A stretch of DNA of 64,000 nucleotides from contig NZ_CP069163.1 in the NCBI RefSeq assembly GCF_018802765.1, forward strand, positions 1,828,311 through 1,892,310. The letters are read 5' to 3'. The notes under the pieces are model-generated. The model had not been told where the DNA came from, did no database searches, and saw only the letters and a program-made list of their open reading frames with translations. Both the position numbers and the translations under genes were made by a program. This DNA is from Paludibacterium sp. B53371. GTDB taxonomy: Bacteria > Pseudomonadota > Gammaproteobacteria > Burkholderiales > Chromobacteriaceae. Positions 45,530-53,852 of the stretch are shown here, piece after piece; positions within the stretch are counted from its first letter, which is position 1, and every line of letters begins with the position of its first letter.

Positions 45530-46654
45530 CTAATCCAGCCGCCGCGCGGTTTTCCACGCGGTCAGCCCGAGCCAGAACAGGGCGGACACCAGCAGGAAAG
45601 CCATCTGGCGCCACAGCACCGGCCAGACCTGACCGGCCTGAAACAGCGTCTGCAAGGCGCTGACAAAATAGCGAGCCGGAATCAGATAGGTCACCGCCCG
45701 CACCGGTGCCGGCATGCTGGCAATTTCGAAGGCAAAACCGGACAACATGGTCGCCGGCAGGAACGCGGCATTCAGGGCTGCCTGCGCTGCATTGAACTGA
45801 TTGCGCGTCAGGGTCGAGATCAGCAGCCCCAACCCCAGCGCACTGCCGAGGAACAGGCTGGTCACCAGCAGCAGCACCCACAGCGAACCATTGAACGGCA
45901 CTGCCAGCACCCAGACCGTCACGGCCAGACAGATCAGCATGGACAGCAGCCCGAGCAGGAAATAAGGCAGGATTTTCGACAACAGCAGTTCGGTCTTGCT
46001 GACCGGCGTGGACAACAGCGCTTCCATGGTGCCGCGCTCCCACTCGCGCGCCACCACCAGCGAGGTCAGCAAGGCACCGATGATGGTCATGATCACCGCA
46101 ATCGAGCCCGGCACCAGATAGTTGCGGCTGACGGTAGACGGATTGAACCAGTAGCGTGGCACCAGCTCGATCATCGGCGCGGCATGCTGTCCGCGGGCTT
46201 CGGCCCGCTGCTGCTGCCAGACCTGCCACACCCCCTGTACGTAGCTGGCAACGAAATGCGCGGTATTCGGCTCGGCGCCGTCGGTCAGCAACTCGACCGG
46301 CGCCGTGCGCCCAGCCACCAGCCGACGCGCAAAGTCCGGCGCCAGCACCACCACACCACGTACCCGGCCGGCCCGCAGCCACTCGATCATCTCGACACGC
46401 GAATGCCCGTGCACCGCTTCAATGAACGGCGAGCCGTACAGGGCATCGGCAAAAGCCTGCGCCTCGGCACTGGGCGATTCGCTGACAATCCCGATCCGCA
46501 TCCGGCTGGCATCGAGACTGACCCCGAAGCCAAAGATGAACAGCAACAAAACCGGCAGGATAAAGGCGATCAGCACGCTGCTGGGATCGCGCACGATCTG
46601 AAAGCTTTCCTTGCGGCACAGGGCGGCCAGCCGACGCCAGGAGAAAGCACTCAT
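45530..46654 (-). CDS. ABC-2 family efflux permease (YbhS-like)
   Basis: The 374-residue membrane protein is a paralogue of its neighbour. It has KESFQIVRDPSSVLIAFILP at the N terminus, a periplasmic domain, and the ABC-2 block with EWERGTMEALLSTPVSKTELL. YbhS of E. coli has nearly the same length. The start overlaps the ATPase stop by four bases. With YbhR-like it forms a heterodimeric channel. Confidence 0.92.
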   Translation of the reverse strand: MSAFSWRRLAALCRKESFQIVRDPSSVLIAFILPVLLLFIFGFGVSLDASRMRIGIVSESPSAEAQAFADALYGSPFIEAVHGHSRVEMIEWLRAGRVRGVVVLAPDFARRLVAGRTAPVELLTDGAEPNTAHFVASYVQGVWQVWQQQRAEARGQHAAPMIELVPRYWFNPSTVSRNYLVPGSIAVIMTIIGALLTSLVVAREWERGTMEALLSTPVSKTELLLSKILPYFLLGLLSMLICLAVTVWVLAVPFNGSLWVLLLVTSLFLGSALGLGLLISTLTRNQFNAAQAALNAAFLPATMLSGFAFEIASMPAPVRAVTYLIPARYFVSALQTLFQAGQVWPVLWRQMAFLLVSALFWLGLTAWKTARRLD

Positions 46655-48396
46655 GGCGCCGCCTCACGCGCCGCATCGCTGTCGGCCACCAGCTGAATGA
46701 AGGCATCCTCCATGGTCGGCTCCGGCATGGCCGGCGATACCACCTGCGCCTTCAGTTCGTCCGGCGAGCCGGCGGCAATCATCCGCCCGCGATACACCAG
46801 ACCGATGCGATCACAGTATTCGGCCTCATCCATGAAGTGCGTGGTCACCATCACCGTCACCCCCTTGTCCACCAGGCCATTGATATGCGTCCAGAACTCG
46901 CGCCGCGTCACCGGATCGACCCCGGAGGTGGGTTCGTCGAGAAACAGGATGGCCGGCTCATGCATCAGGGCACAGGCCAGCGCCAGACGCTGGCGAAACC
47001 CCAGAGGCAGGTCATTCGGCACACTGTCCAGATAGGGTCCCAGGGCGAATACCTGCACCATGTCGTCGATCTTGCGCCGCTGCTCCGCCCCGCGCAGACC
47101 GTAGACACCGGAGAAGAAACGCAAATTGGCCGCTACCGACAATTTGCCGTAGAGCGAAAACTTCTGCGCCATATAGCCCAGACGCTGCCGCGCCTGACTG
47201 GCACTGCGCTGCAAATCCATGCCCATGACCCGAGCCAGGCCGTCCGAGGGCGTCAGCAGGCCACACATCATCTTGAACGTGGTCGACTTGCCGGCGCCAT
47301 TGGGGCCAAGCAAACCGAAAATCTCACCCCGAGCCACTTTGAAACTGACCTGGTCGGTCGCGATAAAATCACCGAAGCGTCGCGTCAGCGCACACGCCTC
47401 GATCACCGCGTCTTCGGCCACGCCGGACGGCAGACGACATGCCGGCATCACCCGCGCCAGCACCGACTCACCGCCCGGCCCGCCGCCGAGCAAATCGATA
47501 AAGGCATCCTCCAGCCGCGGCGCCACCTCGACCAGCCGCGCCGCCGGCCCGGCCTGCATGACCGCCAGGTCCGGCAACACCCCGGCCGTGCGCAGAACCA
47601 GCCGCACCTGCTGCCCCTGAATCACCCCGTCAATGACCGCCGGGTCACGCAAGGCCCGCGCCAGCACCTGCCGCCGGTTGCCGGTGATATCGCGCACCTG
47701 CAGACTGCGCCCGGCCATGCGCTGCGCCAGCTCACCCGGCGTACCGTCATAAGCGACCCGACCCCGGTTCATCAGCCGCACCTCATGACACAGCTCGGCC
47801 TCATCCAGATAGGAGGTACTCCACACCACGGCCATGCCATCGTCGGCCAGCGCATTGACCATGCGCCACAGTTCCCGCCGCGAAATCGGGTCAACACCGA
47901 CACTGGGCTCATCCAGCAGCAGGATCTTCGGCTGCCCCAGCAAGGCACAGGCCAGCCCCAGTTTCTGCTTCATGCCGCCGGACAACTTGCCGGCAGGCCG
48001 ATCGGTAAAGCGCGCCAGATCGGTAAAGGCCAGCAGACGCTCGAAGGTCTGCGCCCGCACCACCCCGGTGACATCGCGCAAATCGGCATACAGGGTCAGG
48101 TTTTCCAGCACCGTCAGGTCTTCATACAGGCCGAATTTCTGCGGCATATAACCCACAAGGCGATGTAAATCCGCCGCCTGATGCAGCGGGTCCAGCCCCG
48201 CCACCCGCAGGGTACCTGCCGTGGCCGCCAGCAGGCCGGCAAACAGGCGCATCAGCGTCGTCTTGCCGGCACCATCCGGCCCCACCAGCCCGGTGATCAC
48301 GCCCGCACGGACCCGGGTGGTCAGCGCCTGCACCGCCGGCTCTGCCTGCCCGGCAAAGCGCTTTTCCAGCCCCTCCGCGACAATCAGGGCCGTCAT
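46651..48396 (-). CDS. ABC transporter ATP-binding protein, two fused nucleotide-binding domains (YbhF-like)
   Basis: The 581-residue cytosolic ATPase carries two NBDs. NBD1 has Walker A GPDGAGKTTLMRLFAGL, signature LSGGMKQKLGLACALL and Walker B ILLLDEPSVGVDP. NBD2 has GPNGAGKSTTFKMMCGLL, a weaker signature region (LPLGFRQRLALACAL, without LSGG) and Walker B ILFLDEPTSGVDP. The first Walker A has Asp in place of the usual Asn (GPDGAGKT). ATG 48396 lies one base after the fusion-protein stop. Architecture and length match YbhF. Confidence 0.93.
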   Translation of the reverse strand: MTALIVAEGLEKRFAGQAEPAVQALTTRVRAGVITGLVGPDGAGKTTLMRLFAGLLAATAGTLRVAGLDPLHQAADLHRLVGYMPQKFGLYEDLTVLENLTLYADLRDVTGVVRAQTFERLLAFTDLARFTDRPAGKLSGGMKQKLGLACALLGQPKILLLDEPSVGVDPISRRELWRMVNALADDGMAVVWSTSYLDEAELCHEVRLMNRGRVAYDGTPGELAQRMAGRSLQVRDITGNRRQVLARALRDPAVIDGVIQGQQVRLVLRTAGVLPDLAVMQAGPAARLVEVAPRLEDAFIDLLGGGPGGESVLARVMPACRLPSGVAEDAVIEACALTRRFGDFIATDQVSFKVARGEIFGLLGPNGAGKSTTFKMMCGLLTPSDGLARVMGMDLQRSASQARQRLGYMAQKFSLYGKLSVAANLRFFSGVYGLRGAEQRRKIDDMVQVFALGPYLDSVPNDLPLGFRQRLALACALMHEPAILFLDEPTSGVDPVTRREFWTHINGLVDKGVTVMVTTHFMDEAEYCDRIGLVYRGRMIAAGSPDELKAQVVSPAMPEPTMEDAFIQLVADSDAAREAAP

Positions 48397-48397
48397 C

Positions 48398-49387
48398 TCA
48401 GGGCGCCCTGGCCAGACGGACCGTGACCGGCATGCCCTGGCGCAGGCCACTATCGGCATCACTCACCACCACCCGCAGGCGATACACCAGACCGGTACGC
48501 AAATCCGGGGTTTCGACATTCTTCGGCGTAAACTCGGCGCTGGGCGACACCGACCCCACCACCCCCTGATAGGGCTTGTCTGGCCGGCCATCGGTATAGA
48601 CATAGACCGCCGTACCGGGCGCCACCCGACCGAGATCCGGTTCTGCCACATAGGCACGCACCCAGACCGGGCTGTTCAAGGACAGGGTGAACAAAATCGC
48701 CCCGGGCGCCAGGATCGTACCCGGCTCGGCCGCCCGGGTGAGCACCACACCACCCTGAGGCGCCTTGAGCCGGGTATCGTTCAGTTGCAGACGGGCACTG
48801 GCCAGCGCCGCCTGCGCCTGCTGCAGCTGGGCCAGCGCCGCCTCACGATCCTCCTTGCGATAGCCGCGACGATACTGCTGCGCCTGTGCCTCGGCCGCCG
48901 CCAGCAAGGCCCGCGCCTGATCGCGGGCGGCCAGCGCATCGTCATAGCTGTGTGCCGCCGTGGCCCCGGTACCGCGCAGCGCGTTCTGGCGGACCAGGGC
49001 CGCCTCCGCATCCTGCAGTGCAGCCTGCCGCTGCACCACCTGCGCCTGGGCCTGCGCGACCTCTTCCGGACGATACCCGGCCTTCATCTGATCCACTCGC
49101 GCCTGCTGGGCCGCCACCGCCGCCTCGGCCTGGTTCAGGGCATGCTGATAGGGCTCCGGATCGAGATAGGCCAGCACCGCCCCCGGCGGCACCCGGTCTC
49201 CCTCATCAAAGGCCAGCGACTGCAAGCGCCCGCCCACTCTGAACCCCAGGCTGACCTGGCGGATATCGACATTGCCATACAGCACCAGCGGCGCCGGGGC
49301 ACGGCTGGCCGCCCACCATGCCCACCCCAGCCCCACCAGCAGCAGCGCCCCCGCCAGCACCAGGACCCGCTTGTTGATCACGCTCAT
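48398..49387 (-). CDS. HlyD-family membrane fusion protein (YbhG-like)
   Basis: The 329-residue periplasmic adaptor has an N-terminal membrane anchor (VLVLAGALLLVGLGWAWWA), a lipoyl-like half (GFRVGGRLQSLAFDEGD), long Ala/Gln-rich coiled coils at about 85-200, and the returning lipoyl half (APQGGVVLTRAAEPG). GGAGGGGGAG precedes ATG 49387. Its start overlaps the TetR gene by four bases. It bridges the ABC permeases and the OprM-like channel. Confidence 0.92.
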   Translation of the reverse strand: MSVINKRVLVLAGALLLVGLGWAWWAASRAPAPLVLYGNVDIRQVSLGFRVGGRLQSLAFDEGDRVPPGAVLAYLDPEPYQHALNQAEAAVAAQQARVDQMKAGYRPEEVAQAQAQVVQRQAALQDAEAALVRQNALRGTGATAAHSYDDALAARDQARALLAAAEAQAQQYRRGYRKEDREAALAQLQQAQAALASARLQLNDTRLKAPQGGVVLTRAAEPGTILAPGAILFTLSLNSPVWVRAYVAEPDLGRVAPGTAVYVYTDGRPDKPYQGVVGSVSPSAEFTPKNVETPDLRTGLVYRLRVVVSDADSGLRQGMPVTVRLARAP

Positions 49388-50025
49388 CGCTCCCCCTCCG
49401 GACGCAAACCTTTCAGCGCCCAATCCAGACGCTGGACAATCGCCTGGCGATCCAGCGCCAACTGTTGTTCCATGCTGACCCAGTCGGCCGGCAGTGCCGC
49501 CAGCCCGCTTACCATCTGCGCCAGCATCACCGGCGCGGCCAGCGAGGCCATGATGAACAGCATCTGCTGCCAGGGATCAGCCGACACCAGCTCCCCGTCC
49601 GCCTGTGCCTCGCGCACCGCGGCCAGCAACAGCAAGGGATGACGCTGCCCCATGGAACGCACAAAGGCCACCGCGGCCGGCTCCCCGGCTGCCACGTCCT
49701 GCAGCAGATGCGTGACAAACACCCGCTGGGCGATCAGGAAATCCAGCAATTGCAAAACCATGCTGCGCAATCGCACCAGGGCGGACGCCGCCTCGGCCTG
49801 GCGCAGTTGCAAACCGGCGAACAAGGGCTGATACCAGGACTCGATCAACTCGGACAGAAAGGCTTCGCGGCTGCCGAAGTGATAGACAAAGCTACCGGGA
49901 TTGACGCCGGCACGCTGCGCCAGACCACGCACGGTCAGCGAACGCAGCCCGCCTTCACACACCAGTTGCATTCCGGTCGACAGCAGCAGCTGCCGGGTCG
50001 TTTGGGTACGTGGATTGACTTTCAT
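49384..50025 (-). CDS. TetR-family regulator of the efflux operon (CecR/YbiH-like)
   Basis: The 213-residue repressor has the TetR helix-turn-helix in LTVRGLAQRAGVNPGSFVYHFGSREAFLSEL and an all-helical ligand domain. It is the first gene of the efflux operon, the same arrangement as CecR before YbhGFSR in E. coli, where the pump affects drug sensitivity. A 7-4-7 inverted repeat just upstream is the likely operator. The inducer is unknown. Confidence 0.92.
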   Translation of the reverse strand: MKVNPRTQTTRQLLLSTGMQLVCEGGLRSLTVRGLAQRAGVNPGSFVYHFGSREAFLSELIESWYQPLFAGLQLRQAEAASALVRLRSMVLQLLDFLIAQRVFVTHLLQDVAAGEPAAVAFVRSMGQRHPLLLLAAVREAQADGELVSADPWQQMLFIMASLAAPVMLAQMVSGLAALPADWVSMEQQLALDRQAIVQRLDWALKGLRPEGER

Positions 50026-50033
50026 GCCTTCAT

Positions 50034-50051
50034 TTTATACACACGTATAAA
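50034..50051 (-). promoter_or_regulatory. Candidate TetR-type operator of the efflux operon
   Basis: TTTATAC-ACAC-GTATAAA is a perfect 7-bp inverted repeat with a 4-base spacer, nine bases before the regulator's ATG. It overlaps a TATAAA-like -10 on the minus strand, so binding would block transcription and give autoregulation. A TTGACA on the plus strand at 50054-50059 may start the promoter of the GGDEF gene. Confidence 0.65.
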
Positions 50052-50172
50052 TTTGACAAGTGCATTTATCATGACGATATTCCGCCCCAGTGATTACATA
50101 ATCGAAAAGCTTATGTCATGCTTTGAAGCTAGAATATTCATCAGGCATTAGCTCAACACAGACGGACAACCC

Positions 50173-51720
50173 TTGCTGGCTCTCGATATCCCCACCCTCG
50201 CCGTCATCGGCGTTGTTACCCATTTCGCCTTTGCTGCCTGCGCCTTTGGCGCCTGGCGACAAATCCCGGAAGAGCCCAGCTTGCGTGACTGGGGACTGGC
50301 CGTGCTCTTTCTCGGTCTGGGTGCCATCGAGCTGGCCATGCGGACGCCAGCGACTTCGCCCTGGTCAATTCCACTGGGCAATGGGCTATTCGCCGCAGGC
50401 TATGCCTGGATATTGCTGGCCCTGCGCCGCCTCATCGGCCGGCCGCGCCGCCCCCTGGAGTCCTGGCTCCCGGCCCTGGCCGCGGCACTGATTGCCGCGC
50501 CCTGCTGGTGGTATACCAATGTCGATCCCTCTCTCACCATCCGGCTGGTTCTGGTCTCGCTGTTAATGGCCATCTGGTATGTCAGCTTTGCCTGGACCAT
50601 CAGCCGGCATCACGACCATCAGCTGTCGGGGTGGTTGCGCCTGACCATCGTGTTGCAACTGATCGGCGCCATCATGTTCCTGATCCGCGCCTGGAGTGCC
50701 CCCTCAGCCAACGTTTCGCCCGACTATGCCCACACCTCCAGCCTGGCGATTGCCGCACCGGGCTTTTATGCCCTGCTGTTCAATATCTGGATGTCGCTGA
50801 CCATCATTCTGGTGATCACCTCCCGCATGCATGACCGGGTGGTCGAAACCCTGGGTTTCAATCGGGAAATCCTGGCCAACTCCCCGCTGGCCACGGCGGT
50901 ATACCGCGCCGATGGTCAGTGCGTCCTGGTGAACGATGCCTACTGCCAGTTGCTGGAAACCCCGCGGGAAACCCTGCTGCAGCAAAACTTCCGTCACCTG
51001 CACCGCTGGCGCGAGTCCGGCCTGTTTGCTGCCTGCAACCAGGCCCTCACCCATCGGGAAAGCAGCCGCTGCGAAGTCCACAGCGTCACCGCCTCCGGCC
51101 ACGACATCTGGATTGACTGCCGCATCCACCCCTCGAGCATCCGGGGTGTCCACCACCTGTTGCTACAGTTCAACGATCTGACCGAACGCAAGCGACTGGA
51201 AGACCAGCTGCGCCAGATGGCCTTCCATGACCCCCTGACCATGCTGCCCAATCGCCGGCTGCTGATGGACCGTATCCAGCAGGCGCAACGCAACAGCGAA
51301 CGCAATGGCAACCATGCCGCACTGCTGTTCATTGATCTGGACAAATTCAAGCAATTAAATGACCGTCACGGCCATGGTGCAGGCGACCGCCTGCTGATTG
51401 CGCTGGCGGAAAGCCTGAGCCAGACGGTACGCAAGAGCGACACGGTCGCCCGCCTGGGCGGAGATGAGTTCGTGGTGATGCTGGAAGACCTGGGGCAGGA
51501 CGCCGCCGAGGCGCTGGCCGTCGCACGCGACATGGCCAGGGTGATCCACCAGACGATCCATCGCGATTACCGCCTGGGAGAAATTGAGTATCGGGCCTCG
51601 GCCAGCATCGGCATCCGGCTGTTTGACAGCCAGTCCGAGTCAGCCGAAAAGTTGCTGCAGGACGCCGACAGTGCGATGTATCAGGCCAAGCTCAACATGA
51701 GCGCCCCGCAAGTTTTCTAA
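50173..51720 (+). CDS. Diguanylate cyclase with membrane sensor and PAS domain
   Basis: The 515-residue protein makes cyclic di-GMP. About six hydrophobic segments occupy residues 8-220, a PAS-like domain covers about 230-340 (ILANSPLATAVYRADG), and the GGDEF domain about 350-510 begins MAFHDPLTMLPNRRLLMDRI. The active-site motif is RLGGDEFVVML near residue 429. An inhibitory I-site RKSD stands five residues before it, so product feedback is expected. The start is a TTG at 50173, since the next in-frame ATG is past residue 55 and would cut membrane helices. No EAL domain is present. Confidence 0.92.
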   Translation: MLALDIPTLAVIGVVTHFAFAACAFGAWRQIPEEPSLRDWGLAVLFLGLGAIELAMRTPATSPWSIPLGNGLFAAGYAWILLALRRLIGRPRRPLESWLPALAAALIAAPCWWYTNVDPSLTIRLVLVSLLMAIWYVSFAWTISRHHDHQLSGWLRLTIVLQLIGAIMFLIRAWSAPSANVSPDYAHTSSLAIAAPGFYALLFNIWMSLTIILVITSRMHDRVVETLGFNREILANSPLATAVYRADGQCVLVNDAYCQLLETPRETLLQQNFRHLHRWRESGLFAACNQALTHRESSRCEVHSVTASGHDIWIDCRIHPSSIRGVHHLLLQFNDLTERKRLEDQLRQMAFHDPLTMLPNRRLLMDRIQQAQRNSERNGNHAALLFIDLDKFKQLNDRHGHGAGDRLLIALAESLSQTVRKSDTVARLGGDEFVVMLEDLGQDAAEALAVARDMARVIHQTIHRDYRLGEIEYRASASIGIRLFDSQSESAEKLLQDADSAMYQAKLNMSAPQVF

Positions 51721-52310
51721 AGCGCTTGGCGACTATCCGCAAACCAGCCCTGCTCGCGCGCAGCCTCGAGCTTCTGCTGCATGTACTGCCACAGGGCCGG
51801 GCAACCTTCACTGATCGGCGGCTGCAAACGCGCGATGACTTGCTGGTAGCGAATGCCGTTTTCACGCCAGCTCTGGCCATGGTTGGCCAGATTGAGCAGA
51901 CAGGGCATGGCGCGGTCGGCCGCATTGGCGAAACGCGCCTCGGCGGTTTGCGCCGCCTCGAACTCCTGCCACAGCGCCAGCATTTCCGCGCCGCGCCCGG
52001 CAGGCAGCAGGCCGAAAATGCGGCGCACCGCCTTCAGTTCCTCTGCCTTGCGCTCCTCCCAGCCCCCTTCGGCATAAACAATGGTGTCGCCGGTATCGAT
52101 CTCGCCGATATCGTGCACCAGCAACAGCTTGATCACATGATCCATGTTCACTGGCTGCGGGGCGTAATCGGCCAGCGACCAGGCCAGCAGGGCGATCTGC
52201 CAGCTGTGTTCGGCAGAGTTTTCATAGCGGGCCAGACCCAGCGGGCGAGTTTTGCGCGTCACCCCCTTGAGTTTGTCCAGCTCGAGAATGAAATCAATGA
52301 TTTGTTGCAT
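51717..52310 (-). CDS. HD-domain hydrolase (YfbR/HDDC2-like)
   Basis: The 197-residue protein has HD-superfamily metal motifs: ENSAEHSWQIALLAWSL (His), LLLVHDIGEIDTGD (His-Asp pair) and a later Asp in AADRAMPCLLN. The pattern fits YfbR/HDDC2-type 5'-deoxynucleotidases, which hydrolyse deoxynucleoside monophosphates. ATG 52310 is chosen; the 11 codons upstream lack support. It is convergent with the diguanylate cyclase gene, with a four-base overlap of the stops. Confidence 0.87.
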   Translation of the reverse strand: MQQIIDFILELDKLKGVTRKTRPLGLARYENSAEHSWQIALLAWSLADYAPQPVNMDHVIKLLLVHDIGEIDTGDTIVYAEGGWEERKAEELKAVRRIFGLLPAGRGAEMLALWQEFEAAQTAEARFANAADRAMPCLLNLANHGQSWRENGIRYQQVIARLQPPISEGCPALWQYMQQKLEAAREQGWFADSRQAL

Positions 52311-52466
52311 GTTCGTCTCACTGGCAAAAAAATATGTTAACACACAGGCATATTCAAATTGATTTGCTGTTAAAAATGTCCTTTCAATCGACAGGGTGTT
52401 TCAAGATAATGAAGCCCCCGCGAGACCCGCGATATCGTCGGACAACAACATAAAAAGGAATTCGGC

Positions 52467-53555
52467 ATGTTTGGCAAGGGACGGCAAATCGAAGCATTGC
52501 AAGCGCGTATCCGCGAACTGGAAGACGAGAAACACACCCTGCAGCAACAACTGGCAGCCAGCGACAAGAGCGCCGAGATCGCCGCCCTGCAAAAAGACCT
52601 GAATTTCTTCAGCGCACGCCGAGACAGCTATGTCGGCGCCTTCGACCAGTCGCTGCATGCCACCGAGGTGCTGCGCAATTCAGTGGCCAACCTGGCCAAC
52701 ACCCTCGACAACGAATATCACATCGCCAGCGAGTCCCTGACGCAGCTGAGCCATGTCCGCCAGGCCATTGAGGCCATGCTCTCGGCCTTCAGCCAGGTGA
52801 CCCAGCACCAGCAGACCACCGCCGGCTCCATGGATGTGCTGGCACAGAAGAGCGGCGAGATCGTCGGCTTCGTCAAACTGATTCGCGAAATTGCCGACCA
52901 GACCAATCTGCTGGCGCTGAACGCCGCCATTGAAGCCGCGCGCGCCGGTGAACAGGGCCGCGGCTTTGCCGTCGTGGCCGATGAAGTGCGCAAGCTGGCC
53001 GAACGCACCGCCCAGGCTACCGGCGAGATCGCCACCCTGGTCGAGGGCATTGAAAACGCCTCCAAGAGCACCAAGGATCAGGTGAACGCCTCGGCAGAAA
53101 ACGCCGCCCACTTCCTGACAGAGGCCCAGAAGACCTCGCAGGAAATCCGCCAGCTGGCGGACAACGCCGAGGAAATGGCCAACACCATTGGCAACAGCGC
53201 CCACAGCAGCTTCATCGAAACCGTCAAATTCGACCACCTGGTGTTCAAGCTCGGCATCTACAAGGCCCTGCTCGGCCTGCACAACCTGACCGCCGATCAG
53301 GTTGGCGATCACACTCAGTGCCGTCTCGGCCAGTGGTACACCCAGGGGCGCGGCGCCAGCGAATACCGCAACCACCCGCGCTACAAGGATCTGGAACAAC
53401 CACACGCCCAGGTGCATGAATATGGCCGCGCGGTGGTGGAGGCCTTTGCCCGCCAGGACTTCCCGGCCGTGCGCAGCGGCCTGGCCGCCATGGAACAGGC
53501 CTCTAGCCGCGTCGGCGACATTCTCGACAGTTTCGAGTCCCGCATCGGCAAGTAA
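52467..53555 (+). CDS. Soluble methyl-accepting chemoreceptor with C-terminal CZB zinc domain
   Basis: The 362-residue protein has no membrane segment. An N-terminal coiled coil (about 5-55) is followed by the signalling hairpin ([38 protein letters not shown]) and a CZB chemoreceptor zinc-binding domain at about 250-360. The 3His/1Cys zinc ligands can be seen in [23 protein letters not shown] and [18 protein letters not shown]. It resembles TlpD-like cytosolic receptors that sense oxidants such as hypochlorite through the zinc site. AAGGAATT gives the ribosome site. No che genes are near. Confidence 0.93.
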   Translation: MFGKGRQIEALQARIRELEDEKHTLQQQLAASDKSAEIAALQKDLNFFSARRDSYVGAFDQSLHATEVLRNSVANLANTLDNEYHIASESLTQLSHVRQAIEAMLSAFSQVTQHQQTTAGSMDVLAQKSGEIVGFVKLIREIADQTNLLALNAAIEAARAGEQGRGFAVVADEVRKLAERTAQATGEIATLVEGIENASKSTKDQVNASAENAAHFLTEAQKTSQEIRQLADNAEEMANTIGNSAHSSFIETVKFDHLVFKLGIYKALLGLHNLTADQVGDHTQCRLGQWYTQGRGASEYRNHPRYKDLEQPHAQVHEYGRAVVEAFARQDFPAVRSGLAAMEQASSRVGDILDSFESRIGK

Positions 53556-53564
53556 TGCCTCACG

Positions 53565-53586
53565 CGGCCCCGCCTCGGCGGGGCCG
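53565..53586 (+). terminator. GC-rich hairpin after the CZB chemoreceptor gene
   Basis: CGGCCCCGCC and GGCGGGGCCG form a perfect 10-bp stem with a TC loop, nine bases after the stop. CTTTTCG follows after a short gap, so a moderate terminator is likely. Confidence 0.6.
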
Positions 53587-53725
53587 TATCGCTTTTCGTC
53601 TCATTCCTGCGACACCCCGCCTCACCCCCACCATATCTGGGCACCCTGCAAACCCTTGCCACAAGGACTTGTGGGAAAAGTTTTCAAAAATACTGCCTGT
53701 CAAGACTTGAATCAGCCATTTCTGA

Positions 53726-53772
53726 CCACTAGAATTTGCGTCACACAAGGCACATAACAATACATCTTGTGT
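53726..53772 (+). promoter_or_regulatory. Tandem NrdR boxes upstream of nrdA
   Basis: Box 2 (53757-53772) ACAATACATCTTGTGT matches about 13 of 16 positions of the known NrdR consensus (ACACTATATATAGTGT type). Box 1 (53726-53741) matches about 11 of 16. The starts are 31 bases apart, three helical turns, the spacing characteristic of NrdR tandem sites. They lie 81-127 bases before the nrdA ATG, so repression by NrdR with dATP is expected. NrdR itself is outside the window. Confidence 0.75.
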
Positions 53773-53852
53773 TGCAAACAAGCCGCGCCACTGACCCGAA
53801 GCCGCTTCGGATCAGCGCAACAGCAGAAACCATCTGAATCGACGAGGACACC

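Noticed and set aside
44415..46382. 655-codon version of the YbhR-like permease
   Set aside because: The first 287 codons overlap the YbhS-like gene in another frame and have no membrane or domain features; the real start is at 45521.
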